From contig PBAR01000034.1 in the NCBI GenBank assembly GCA_002718285.1, forward strand, positions 1-14,522: DNA of 14,522 bases, in the 5' to 3' direction. This document shows positions 7,783 to 14,522 of the stretch, piece after piece. How positions within the stretch are numbered: position 1 is the stretch's first letter; the number at the start of each line of letters is the position of its first letter. A model generated the notes under the pieces. It worked only from the letters and a program-made list of their open reading frames with translations, was not told the origin of the DNA and made no database searches. Both the position numbers and the translations under genes were made by a program. The DNA comes from Fidelibacterota bacterium. Lineage in GTDB: Bacteria > Marinisomatota > Marinisomatia > Marinisomatales > UBA1611.

Positions 7783-9480
7783 TTAATTGGCGCTTTGGGT
7801 TTTTACAACTTCATCTCTAGGTGCAACTCTAGAAATTTGCCCGTTTACCATTATTGCTACAGTATCTACATTTAACAAATGATTTGCATTATGGGTCGCT
7901 ATAATAATTGTTGGTTTATAATCCAGGTTAAATATATGATTTATAACTTTCATTTCACTATCTGTATCCATAGAGCTTGTAGGTTCATCTAATACTAATA
8001 ATCTTGGTTTTCTTATTAATGCCCTCGCAAGAGCAATACTTTGCCTTTGACCACCGGATAAATTTAACCCTTGTTCGTTAACATCATAATAATAAGCTTT
8101 TGGAAGGGTGGCTATAAACTCATGGGCACCAACCGCTTTAGCTGCCTCAACAACATTTTCCTCTGAGGCTTCATCAAAGCCCGCTGCAATATTTTCATAA
8201 ATAGATCCTGAAAACAATTGTATTTGTTGAGGGCAATAGCCGATATTACTACGAAGTTGTGTAGATGGAATATTATTTATATCATAATCTCCAAGAAAAG
8301 CTGTTCCAATAGGTGGAAGATGATACCCTATAATACTTCTTAATAGAGTAGATTTACCACAACCAAGAGGACCAACTACTGCAAATTTTTCACCATCTTT
8401 TATAGAAAGATTTATATTTTCAAGAATCTTTGATTCATTAATCGAATATTCTAAATTTTTCAATTTAACGCTACCTGAATCAATTATTACTCCTTTTACA
8501 TCTTGAAGCGTTTCATCTCTACTTTCTTCTTTCATTAATTCATTTACATTTTTAAAAGCAGTAATAGCGCCATTCAAACGTGTAAGTAATTGCCCTGTTT
8601 GAACTAGAGGAGATAAAACTCTTCCTGACAATATTACACATGCTATTAATGCTCCTGTAGTGATTTTAAGACTTGATACTAAAAAAACACCTACGACTAC
8701 AATACCAATCATACTAACCTGTAGTGATGTGGTAGCAAAATTAAGGGCAAAATTTGCAGTAACCCGATTTAATAAACCTATTTTGGCTGATTCTGAAGTG
8801 CTGTCGCTCCATCTATCTTTTAAAAAACTCCCACCAGCAATACTCCTTACCGTTTCCATATTGCTTGTTAATTCAATTAAAGAGCGCATTTTGGTTGTTT
8901 GGACTTTCATATTTTCGTTTCCATATCTTCTCAATATAGGTTGAACTAAAGCCGCAACACCAAGTACGAGAGGAATAATAAGTGTTGGAACCAAGGCAAC
9001 CCATCCCCCAATAGCGTAGAGAACTCCAACAAAAATAAACATAAAGGGTAGGTCAATAAATATTGCCAGGCTAGCTGAAGTAAAGAAATCTCTGACTCCT
9101 TCAAATTCCTTTACAGTCTGAATAACATTACTTCCTGATCCAAGAAGTCTTGGGTCGTGTCCTACAATCTTTTTAAAGAGTCTTTCATTCACTTCTTCTT
9201 CTATTTGTATCCCTGCTATATCAATAAAATACCCTCTAAGCATTTTAAGAATGAAATCAAAAATAATTACAACCGCGATACCAATTGTTAAAGCTAATAG
9301 AGATTCCATTGCATTATTAGGAAGCACTCGATCATAAACAGTCATAATATAAAATGCGCTCATAAGAGCAAATACATTAATTAGAATGGATGCTAGGGCT
9401 ACCTGAAGATAAATACCTTTATTTTTTAGAGCTGTACCCCAGAACCAATGGTCTTTAATTTTTGTTGATTCAGCGTTCAT
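7783..9480 (-). CDS. T1SS ABC transporter, permease/ATPase (LapB-like, lacking N-terminal peptidase-like domain)
   Basis: This 565-residue inner-membrane half-transporter should dimerise and drive ATP-dependent one-step export. The N-terminal membrane domain (about 20-310) begins HWFWGTALKN and contains ALMSAFYIMTVYDRVLPNNAM (38-58), a pattern typical of LapB-type exporters. The ATPase domain (about 335-560) has Walker A GPLGCGKST (370-378), the Q-loop Q418, the ABC signature LSGGQRQ (474-480), Walker B LLVLDEP (494-500) and the H-loop H530; all catalytic residues are present. LapB-type proteins normally carry about 130 extra N-terminal residues forming a C39-peptidase-like domain, which is absent; length is nearer that of PrtD/AprD protease exporters. 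The start is fixed by the upstream gene, whose stop ends one base earlier. The substrate is not in this window or is the small 85-residue protein upstream. Confidence 0.94.
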   Translation of the reverse strand: MNAESTKIKDHWFWGTALKNKGIYLQVALASILINVFALMSAFYIMTVYDRVLPNNAMESLLALTIGIAVVIIFDFILKMLRGYFIDIAGIQIEEEVNERLFKKIVGHDPRLLGSGSNVIQTVKEFEGVRDFFTSASLAIFIDLPFMFIFVGVLYAIGGWVALVPTLIIPLVLGVAALVQPILRRYGNENMKVQTTKMRSLIELTSNMETVRSIAGGSFLKDRWSDSTSESAKIGLLNRVTANFALNFATTSLQVSMIGIVVVGVFLVSSLKITTGALIACVILSGRVLSPLVQTGQLLTRLNGAITAFKNVNELMKEESRDETLQDVKGVIIDSGSVKLKNLEYSINESKILENINLSIKDGEKFAVVGPLGCGKSTLLRSIIGYHLPPIGTAFLGDYDINNIPSTQLRSNIGYCPQQIQLFSGSIYENIAAGFDEASEENVVEAAKAVGAHEFIATLPKAYYYDVNEQGLNLSGGQRQSIALARALIRKPRLLVLDEPTSSMDTDSEMKVINHIFNLDYKPTIIIATHNANHLLNVDTVAIMVNGQISRVAPRDEVVKTQSAN

Positions 9481-9481
9481 T

Positions 9482-10804
9482 TTAAAAAACCATCAAAATT
9501 CTTTGTATGAGTATCTGGTTTTGATGAAGGAGAGCAAAATAAGATGTTAACAAATTATTCTCAGAATCCATAAGACTCTTTAATTGGTTGATCTCTTGTA
9601 AAGCTGTTTCAGCTAATGTTGTTGCTACAAAACCGCTAACTTCTATCCTCTTAGCTATAATTTCTCTTTGCATCTTAGTATCAAGAAAAGCTTGATAAAA
9701 TTCATTTCTAGATCTAATTGCTGATTCAAGAATACTTAAATATTCAGCTTCAGAATTTAAGTCTTTCTTTTTTTCTATATCTATAGAATTTTTTGCAGCC
9801 CTAGATTTAGCTTTTGATCCTGATATTTTAGCTGAAGACCTTCCAAAATCAAAAAATGGATAGGAAAAATATAATCCACCCCTTACATCTTCATCACCTA
9901 AATTATCATCGAGGTCATATTTAGTATATCTAGCTGCAAAGCCAAATTGAGGCCTATATTGGCTTTTTTCTATTGTTACATCTTCAACGCTTTCTTTATA
10001 TTTAGATTGAGACATTTCAACATCAAATGATACATTTTTGAAAGGAATTGATTGCTCATTAATTTGAATTTTAGGATATGACACGCCTTTAAAATCTCTT
10101 TTAAAGAAATTTTCATACATTGATATATCTCTTTTTGACATTGCATTAAGATTCACAACTGTAGATTTAATATTATTATATCTAACTGAAAATAGTGCAT
10201 ACTCAACCGGATCTGCTATTCCTGCGTCCACACGAGCTTTAACTTTAGATAAAAAGGGTTCAAGTTCATCGAGGATTTTTTTTGCATGTTCATGGAGTAA
10301 ATATGATGAGATTGCTTTAGTGTAAATGTTATTAGCATTATATATTAATTGAGATATTGTCTTTTTCTTAGAAAGAGAGATATGATTAGCTCCCTCCTTT
10401 GCTTTTCTAACACCGGCATTAATTCCTCCTCCTGAATATATAGATTGTCTGATTTCTACTACACCATCAAAACTATCATCTCGAATTTTTCTTATCGCAT
10501 CATTTTCCTTTATTTTTCTTGATAAGACTTCATCATTAACTACTCTCATTGACAGCTCAGGCAATCTCTGTCTTCTTGAATATTTAAGATTCATTTCCGC
10601 TTCATTGAGAATAGCATTTGCATATGAGAATTCAGGTTGTTCTAAAACAATTTCTCTTAAAAATTCTATATATTCTTCTTCATCTTGTAATTCATAAAAT
10701 TCTTCCATTGTCTCAAATGAATATCTTTGTGCAGATATTTCAATTGGCACAAAAAAAGAAGCCAAGATAATGAAAATTATTATTTTTATTTTTCCTAAAG
10801 ACAT
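9482..10804 (-). CDS. TolC-family outer-membrane channel protein of T1SS
   Basis: The 440-residue protein begins with a Sec-type signal peptide (basic residues 5-7, hydrophobic 8-22, likely cleavage near ISAQ, 23-26). It then shows the two-fold TolC-like repeat of long helices and strands. Markers are a helix starting LREIVLEQPEFSYANAI (49-65), VEIRQSIYSGGGINAGVRKA (116-135) for the first barrel segment, and ARVDAGIADPVEYALFSVRY (190-209). The second repeat has YRPQFGFAARYTKYD (283-297) and YFSYPFFDFGRSSAK (312-326). It probably forms the trimeric exit duct that docks to the HlyD-like adaptor. One base separates it from the exporter gene, so the two are coupled. The ribosome binding site is weak (a GAGATC about 7 bases before the ATG). 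Confidence 0.9.
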   Translation of the reverse strand: MSLGKIKIIIFIILASFFVPIEISAQRYSFETMEEFYELQDEEEYIEFLREIVLEQPEFSYANAILNEAEMNLKYSRRQRLPELSMRVVNDEVLSRKIKENDAIRKIRDDSFDGVVEIRQSIYSGGGINAGVRKAKEGANHISLSKKKTISQLIYNANNIYTKAISSYLLHEHAKKILDELEPFLSKVKARVDAGIADPVEYALFSVRYNNIKSTVVNLNAMSKRDISMYENFFKRDFKGVSYPKIQINEQSIPFKNVSFDVEMSQSKYKESVEDVTIEKSQYRPQFGFAARYTKYDLDDNLGDEDVRGGLYFSYPFFDFGRSSAKISGSKAKSRAAKNSIDIEKKKDLNSEAEYLSILESAIRSRNEFYQAFLDTKMQREIIAKRIEVSGFVATTLAETALQEINQLKSLMDSENNLLTSYFALLHQNQILIQRILMVF

Positions 10805-10888
10805 AACAAATGATCTCGAATTAATATTTAGCTAAAAAAAGATGAACTGATAAGAAATTCTTTAATTCCAAAGAAATTCTAAAGAGTT

Positions 10889-11146
10889 CTATTTTTTACT
10901 TTTCCCTTTTCCTTTGCCATTTCCCTTATCTTTAGCTTTTTGATTATCTTTTCCTTCTGCTTCAGATAATTGAGATTCTAAGGAATTAAGAGTATTTACT
11001 AGGTTGTTCACCACTTCTGCTACGATATTTCCTGGAACTTCAATAACTCCTGATTCTCTTACTTGTCCATCTGGACCCGCACATAATCCTTGAATTCTTA
11101 CCAATCCATTAGCAAATGTAGCTGCACCAATTTGTTCTATTATCAT
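10889..11146 (-). CDS. Small protein of unknown function, first gene before the T1SS genes
   Basis: I do not recognise a named family. The chosen ATG at 11146 gives 85 residues; a GTG twelve bases upstream is in frame but overlaps the GGAG ribosome binding site of this ATG and is rejected. No signal peptide or membrane helix is seen. Residues about 1-45 look beta-rich (MIIEQIGAATFANGLVRIQG, then a loop GPDGQ and SGVIEVPGNIV). Residues about 45-65 form an amphipathic helix (VVNNLVNTLNSLESQLSEAE). The last ~20 residues are low-complexity and very basic (KDKGNGKGKGKSKK). It lies 84 bases upstream of tolC on the same strand, so an accessory role in type I secretion, or being its substrate, is plausible by position only. 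Confidence 0.75.
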   Translation of the reverse strand: MIIEQIGAATFANGLVRIQGLCAGPDGQVRESGVIEVPGNIVAEVVNNLVNTLNSLESQLSEAEGKDNQKAKDKGNGKGKGKSKK

Positions 11147-11152
11147 AATTTT

Positions 11153-11156
11153 CTCC
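11153..11156 (-). promoter_or_regulatory. Ribosome binding site that decides the start of the small protein
   Basis: On the minus strand GGAG is followed by six bases and the ATG at 11146. The alternative GTG start at 11158 would share bases with this site, so the downstream ATG is preferred. Confidence 0.75.
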
Positions 11157-11219
11157 ACTTCATAAGATAGTTATAGTTATTTAGGTGGTGATTCTTTTAT
11201 TAATTTCAACCCCAACGGA

Positions 11220-11294
11220 TGGTGGGCGTGGCTGGGATTGAACCAGCGACCTCTACGATGTCAACGTAGCGCTCTCCCACTGAGCTACACGCCC
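11220..11294 (-). tRNA. tRNA-Val (anticodon GAC), with encoded CCA
   Basis: The minus strand folds into a complete 75-base cloverleaf: acceptor GGGCGTG pairing with CACGCCC, D arm GCTC/GAGC with a 7-base loop, anticodon arm CTACG/CGTAG with loop TTGACAT (anticodon GAC, valine), variable loop AGGTC, and T arm GCTGG/CCAGC with loop TTCAATC. Discriminator A is at 11223 and the CCA end (11220-11222) is genomically encoded. The first G of the tRNA is the third base of the TAG stop of the upstream oxygenase gene. No promoter of its own or terminator is obvious, so it is probably cut from a longer mRNA. Confidence 0.97.
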
Positions 11295-11893
11295 TACAAA
11301 TTATCAGGAAAATGAATCCATCCAGTTATAATATATTTGGTTTCATTAGTTACTGAGCCTTTATGAAGGTGAGTCCATTCTGAAGGCCATATTATAGTAA
11401 GGCCTTTTATTGGTTTCACTTTAACATCAAAATAATGAAATTCTGTTTCACCACCATCTTTAACAGTATTAAGATATGTCATCCAAGCAAATAGCCTGCT
11501 GGAGGAATCTATATTCATTCTTTCCGAATGCCAAGATTTAAAATGGCCGCCCTTATTATATTTTTGTATATTAAAAGGACCTATATGTAAGTCTTTTAAA
11601 TATTTATCCAGATTGTATTTTTTAGAATATTCCCAATAACAGTTATTTAAATGAGTCATATAATTACTTACAGGTTTATATTCTTTATTTTCTAAATCTA
11701 AAGGATTAATAACCATATCTATAGAATCTTTAACTTCTTTATCTAATCCTGTATAAGATTCTCCTATGTTGTGCTTAGATTCATTAGATTCAAACAGTTC
11801 AATTAATTGATCACATAATTCTTCATCATCGGATAACCACCCTTCAATGAAAGTTTGTTTCTTTTGTGATTCTTGTAATTCAAATTTTTTCAT
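11294..11893 (-). CDS. 2OG-Fe(II) oxygenase, prolyl-4-hydroxylase-like
   Basis: This 199-residue protein has the double-stranded beta-helix core of 2-oxoglutarate/Fe(II) dioxygenases (2OG-FeII_Oxy_3-like). It shows IQKYNKGGHFKSWHSER (109-125) with the proximal metal ligands H122 and E124 (H-x-D/E). RLFAWMTYLNTVKDGGETEF (133-152) and KVKPIKGLTIIWPSEWTH (158-175) follow. The distal ligand is probably H177 in HKG, and K187 probably binds 2OG. Such enzymes hydroxylate proteins, amino acids or small molecules; this sequence type is, from memory, common in marine bacteria and cyanophages. The ATG overlaps the upstream TPR gene by 14 bases, so the two are coupled and may form one complex. The stop codon overlaps the tRNA by one base. 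Substrate unknown. Confidence 0.88.
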   Translation of the reverse strand: MKKFELQESQKKQTFIEGWLSDDEELCDQLIELFESNESKHNIGESYTGLDKEVKDSIDMVINPLDLENKEYKPVSNYMTHLNNCYWEYSKKYNLDKYLKDLHIGPFNIQKYNKGGHFKSWHSERMNIDSSSRLFAWMTYLNTVKDGGETEFHYFDVKVKPIKGLTIIWPSEWTHLHKGSVTNETKYIITGWIHFPDNL

Positions 11894-12890
11894 TTAATTG
11901 CACTTTGTTTATTTCATATAAACCATATTCTTCTTGTGATTTAAATACTATAGTTCCAGCACTAATTCTCTTATAAAAGACAGATTCCTTATGCTTGCCT
12001 AATTTTTCATAAATATTAGATAGATTCATGTACAATATCCTTTTCTTAGGGTTAAGCTTTATAGCTTCATTTATTAGATCTAGTGATTTTTCTAACTTGT
12101 TTTGAAAAAAATAAAGATTTGAAAGATTGGTATAAGTGTCAACGGATGTATTATTATAACTAATTGATTCAATGTAATTTTTTTCAGAAAGAACAAATTC
12201 CTCTATCTTTTGATAACACAAACCTAAATTATATAAAGTCAAAGCAATTTCTTTATTCATATTTTTAAAACTTTCTTTTCTTTCGATTATTTCATTAAAG
12301 TAATGAATTGCGTCTCGAAATTTCATATCTACGAGATTTATATACCCCAATCTAAATAATGCACGGAAGTTATTTTTATTCTTACTATAAACCTTCTCAT
12401 AAAACTTTTTTGCTTCCCCAAAATTATTTAATTCATAAAGGCAATTTGCTTTTGTTAGAATTAATAATTCAGATTCAGGATCAGTTTTTAATGCATTATC
12501 AATAAATTTATAGGCCTCCTCTTTTTTTTCTAACATTATTAAATTATTGGTCAATTCAGAAGCTATTAGGTGCGATTTATTAGTTAAGTTATATAGAATG
12601 TTTAGATATTTATTTGCCTCATCGTATTTTTTTAATCTGTTTAAGGTTGTTATGAAATTCTTCATTAGGGCTATATTATTTTTATCTATCTCAAGACCCT
12701 GCTTAAAATAATGTATCCCCTTATCATATCTTTTGAGATTTACATTTATTACAGCCAAAAGATTGATAGCATTTATATGTTTAGGGTTATCGTTTAAAAT
12801 ATCGTTTAAAATATTTTCGGCTTGTTCAAGTTTATTTGAATTAAACAAATTACTGGCGACTTTAAAATTATCTTCGTTTGAGTTATTCAT
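11880..12890 (-). CDS. Tetratricopeptide-repeat (TPR) protein
   Basis: The 336-residue protein is built almost wholly of about eight TPR units of ~34 residues. Examples are AENILNDILNDNPKHINAI (24-42), KGIHYFKQGLEIDKNNIA (57-74), EEAYKFIDNALKTDPESE (124-141), EAKKFYEKVYSKNKNNFRAL (159-178) and KSLDLINEAIKLNPKKR (268-284). No signal peptide or membrane segment is seen, so it is probably a cytoplasmic scaffold. The last ~25 residues leave the repeat pattern and may dock a partner. GGGA lies 5 bases before the ATG. It overlaps the oxygenase gene by 14 bases, and the divergent neighbour fuses TPRs to an oxygenase directly, so this pair probably does the same job with separate subunits (inference). 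Confidence 0.88.
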   Translation of the reverse strand: MNNSNEDNFKVASNLFNSNKLEQAENILNDILNDNPKHINAINLLAVINVNLKRYDKGIHYFKQGLEIDKNNIALMKNFITTLNRLKKYDEANKYLNILYNLTNKSHLIASELTNNLIMLEKKEEAYKFIDNALKTDPESELLILTKANCLYELNNFGEAKKFYEKVYSKNKNNFRALFRLGYINLVDMKFRDAIHYFNEIIERKESFKNMNKEIALTLYNLGLCYQKIEEFVLSEKNYIESISYNNTSVDTYTNLSNLYFFQNKLEKSLDLINEAIKLNPKKRILYMNLSNIYEKLGKHKESVFYKRISAGTIVFKSQEEYGLYEINKVQLNEKI

Positions 12891-12922
12891 AATTATCCCA
12901 GAATCTTCTACAATAATAACTA

Positions 12923-12951
12923 AGTGTTTCCAATTTAAATAATTGTATAAT
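12923..12951 (+). promoter_or_regulatory. Putative sigma-70 promoter of the TPR-oxygenase fusion gene
   Basis: A perfect -10 box TATAAT lies at 12946-12951, 28 bases before the ATG at 12980. The -35 region is weak (GTGTTT at 12924-12929, 16-base spacer). It sits in the 89-base divergent spacer 12891-12979; AGGG about 7 bases before the ATG is the likely ribosome binding site. No equally good promoter is seen for the opposite gene. AT-richness makes chance -10 boxes common. Confidence 0.45.
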
Positions 12952-12979
12952 ACATATTTATATTTAACTAGGGTATAGC

Positions 12980-14455
12980 ATGAGTGAAGAATTAAAAATA
13001 TCTGAAAAAATTAGTCATTTATATCAAAATGAAGAATATAAAAAAATTACGGGGTTTTTTAATGAAATAATTGCGAATTCTACTAAAGATTTGCACCTTT
13101 TAAATATTCTTGGAATTAGCCTTATAAAAGAAGAAAGTTTTTCCAAGGCTTTAGAAGTTTTCGAAAAAATCTACGAAATCAATCCTGATCATCCCCATAT
13201 AAAAATAAATTTAGGGAATTTATGTAGGCTATCAGGAAGATTTGATAAGGCTATAGAATATTTTAATTTAGAAATTCAAGAGGATTCAGAAAGTTTTGCT
13301 TCTTTTTATAATCTTTCTTTAGTTTATGAAGAAAAGAATGATAGTTATTTAGCATTAAAGAATCTCAATAAAATAATTGATAAAGTTCCCACTCAACATG
13401 CACAACTCATAGATGATATTGGTCCTAAATATATTAATCACTTAATCAATTTGGGGAAAAATAAAGAAGCTTATACAAAAAACCAAGAATTGCTTGAAAA
13501 ATACCCTAATTCAGTAGAACTATTAGCTAAACAAGCAAACCTTTGCGCCTGGGAAGATGATAGCGAGACTGCCATCAAATACTATAAAAAAGCGCTTTCT
13601 TTGAACGAAAATAATGATGCGATAAAATACGATTTATCCTTTTCCTTAAAAAAAGCGGGAAGAGAAAAAGAGGTTTTAAATATCCTAAAAGATGTAAATT
13701 ACAAAGATTCACGCGCCGTATATATCGAAACTTTATTTTCGCTGGAATTAAAAGACGAATTTTTAAAAGAATTAGATGATGCTTGTATTAATTTTAAAGG
13801 AAGTAGATTATTGGCAGATTTAAGTACATATACATCATATTTATATGACTCAGATGATAAGTATCCATTTTGTAACAATCCTATGGATTTTTTGTATACT
13901 CGAAATATTCTTGACCCAGGGTTTGTAAAAAGTCTGATAGAGGAAATTAATAATTTAGATATAGATTATTTAAAGCAGGATTTAATACATTCTGGAAAAC
14001 AATCTTCTGGAAATCTTTTTACATTTGGAGCTGATAAAATTAATGATTTAAAATCAATTATCATTAATGAGCTTAGTCTCTACAAAGAAAAATTTATTAA
14101 TGAAGATCAATATTTCCTTAAATTTTGGCCAAAAGAAACCGAATTAAATGGCTGGTATATTGATTTAAAAAAAGGTGGAAAATTATATTATCATAATCAT
14201 CAGGTCGGATGGATAAGTGGCAGCGTTTATCTTAAGATACCAGACACTAAAGATAATAAAGAAGGGTCTATAGAATTTAGCTTTAACAATATAAATCGTA
14301 AATTCATAGAAGGATTGCCAACAAAAATTTATAAACCAAGTGTCGGAGATATTGTTTTGTTTCCTTCGTCTTTAAATCATAGGGTCAATCCTTTTAATTC
14401 AAAAGATGACAACGACAATAGAATTAGTATAGCTTTTGACCTAATTCCAAGATAA
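12980..14455 (+). CDS. TPR protein fused to C-terminal 2OG-Fe(II) oxygenase domain
   Basis: The 491-residue protein has TPR-type helical repeats over about residues 1-280 (for example SKALEVFEKIYEINPDHPHIKINLGNL split around 55-81, KAIEYFNLEIQEDSESF 90-106, and TAIKYYKKALSLNENNDAI 197-215). A C-terminal oxygenase domain (about 300-491) of the putative 2OG-Fe(II) type (2OG-FeII_Oxy_5-like) follows. Its hallmarks are GWYIDLKKGGKLYYHNHQVG (391-410) with H405 and H407, WISGSVYLKIPD (411-422), GDIVLFPSSLNHRVNPF (456-472) with the distal ligand H467, and RISIAFD with R481 as the 2OG-binding arginine. It probably hydroxylates a protein or small substrate held by the TPRs in the cytoplasm. It is divergent from the separate TPR and oxygenase pair. 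The oxygenase domain belongs to a different subfamily from that of the 199-residue neighbour, so the two are not simple duplicates. Confidence 0.88.
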   Translation: MSEELKISEKISHLYQNEEYKKITGFFNEIIANSTKDLHLLNILGISLIKEESFSKALEVFEKIYEINPDHPHIKINLGNLCRLSGRFDKAIEYFNLEIQEDSESFASFYNLSLVYEEKNDSYLALKNLNKIIDKVPTQHAQLIDDIGPKYINHLINLGKNKEAYTKNQELLEKYPNSVELLAKQANLCAWEDDSETAIKYYKKALSLNENNDAIKYDLSFSLKKAGREKEVLNILKDVNYKDSRAVYIETLFSLELKDEFLKELDDACINFKGSRLLADLSTYTSYLYDSDDKYPFCNNPMDFLYTRNILDPGFVKSLIEEINNLDIDYLKQDLIHSGKQSSGNLFTFGADKINDLKSIIINELSLYKEKFINEDQYFLKFWPKETELNGWYIDLKKGGKLYYHNHQVGWISGSVYLKIPDTKDNKEGSIEFSFNNINRKFIEGLPTKIYKPSVGDIVLFPSSLNHRVNPFNSKDDNDNRISIAFDLIPR

Positions 14456-14464
14456 AGTTTGTGA

Positions 14465-14522
14465 ATGTTTAACTTTGATAAAATCTATGAAATACACGAG
14501 CCTAATTCTTATAATTTACCCA
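14465..14522 (+). CDS. Start of an unidentified gene (3' end outside window)
   Basis: From the ATG at 14465, ten bases after the previous stop, the frame stays open to the window edge: MFNFDKIYEIHEPNSYNLP. The spacing and strand fit a second gene in the fusion gene's operon. Too little is visible for assignment; the segment (I/V-H-x-P/E-P, then P) vaguely recalls the N-terminus of N-formylglutamate amidohydrolase-like proteins, which is a guess. No clear ribosome binding site. Confidence 0.4.
   Translation, partial: MFNFDKIYEIHEPNSYNLP

Noticed and set aside
8660..8944. Plus-strand open frame of 94 codons
   Set aside because: Opposite strand of the ABC exporter membrane domain; no support of its own.
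11147..11158. GTG start for the small protein
   Set aside because: It overlaps the GGAG site that serves the ATG at 11146.
11220..11294. tRNA-Val as an integration site of a mobile element
   Set aside because: No integrase and no second copy of the tRNA 3' end noticed in the window.
12733..12942. Plus-strand open frame of 69 codons
   Set aside because: Mostly antisense to the TPR gene; hydrophobic look comes from AT-rich antisense of TPR helices.
1..14522. CRISPR array, insertion sequence or RTX repeats
   Set aside because: No regularly spaced repeats, transposase motifs or GGxGxDxxx nonapeptide repeats are visible on either strand.

Overview
The window is strongly AT-rich (about 30% GC by eye), densely packed and bacterial. 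The genes are mostly proteobacterial in type: an envelope polysaccharide cluster, a type I secretion system (T1SS) with an outer-membrane TolC-like channel, and a tRNA-Val with an encoded CCA end. Short spacers, many overlapping start/stop codons and two 2-oxoglutarate/Fe(II) oxygenases (one like those common in marine bacteria and their phages) suggest a streamlined, probably marine, Gram-negative bacterium. The species cannot be named from this sequence alone.

Region 1 (1-6803, plus strand) is a glycan operon. It has the 3' part of a SAM-dependent methyltransferase, two GT-B glycosyltransferases, and the complete dTDP-L-rhamnose pathway in the order rfbC, rfbB, rfbD, rfbA. Genes abut or overlap by 1-8 bases, so they are almost certainly co-transcribed and translationally coupled. 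RfbA/B/C/D would convert glucose-1-phosphate and dTTP to dTDP-L-rhamnose, which one of the glycosyltransferases could use. RfbA ends about 30 residues early, only 7 bases from the end of the opposing operon.

Region 2 (6811-11146, minus strand) reads, in transcription order: a small protein of unknown function (85 aa, Lys/Gly-rich tail), a TolC-like outer-membrane protein, an ABC exporter and an HlyD-like adaptor. The last three form a complete T1SS. The exporter resembles LapB in its membrane domain but lacks the N-terminal peptidase-like domain. The adaptor is unusually short. No RTX substrate lies in the window.

Region 3 (11220-12890, minus strand) holds a TPR protein, an overlapping prolyl-4-hydroxylase-like oxygenase, and a tRNA-Val(GAC). 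The tRNA's first base is the last base of the oxygenase stop codon. No terminator is visible between these genes and the small protein/T1SS genes, so read-through is possible.

Region 4 (12980-14455, plus strand) is a divergent gene fusing a TPR array to a second, different 2OG-Fe(II) oxygenase domain. The start of one more gene follows at the right edge. The 89-base spacer at 12891-12979 carries a good -10 box for this gene. No gene-free stretch exceeds 300 bases.

The most interesting possibility is that the TPR/oxygenase genes, the small Lys/Gly-rich protein and the non-standard T1SS form one modification-and-export module. This is inference from gene order and needs comparative genomics.
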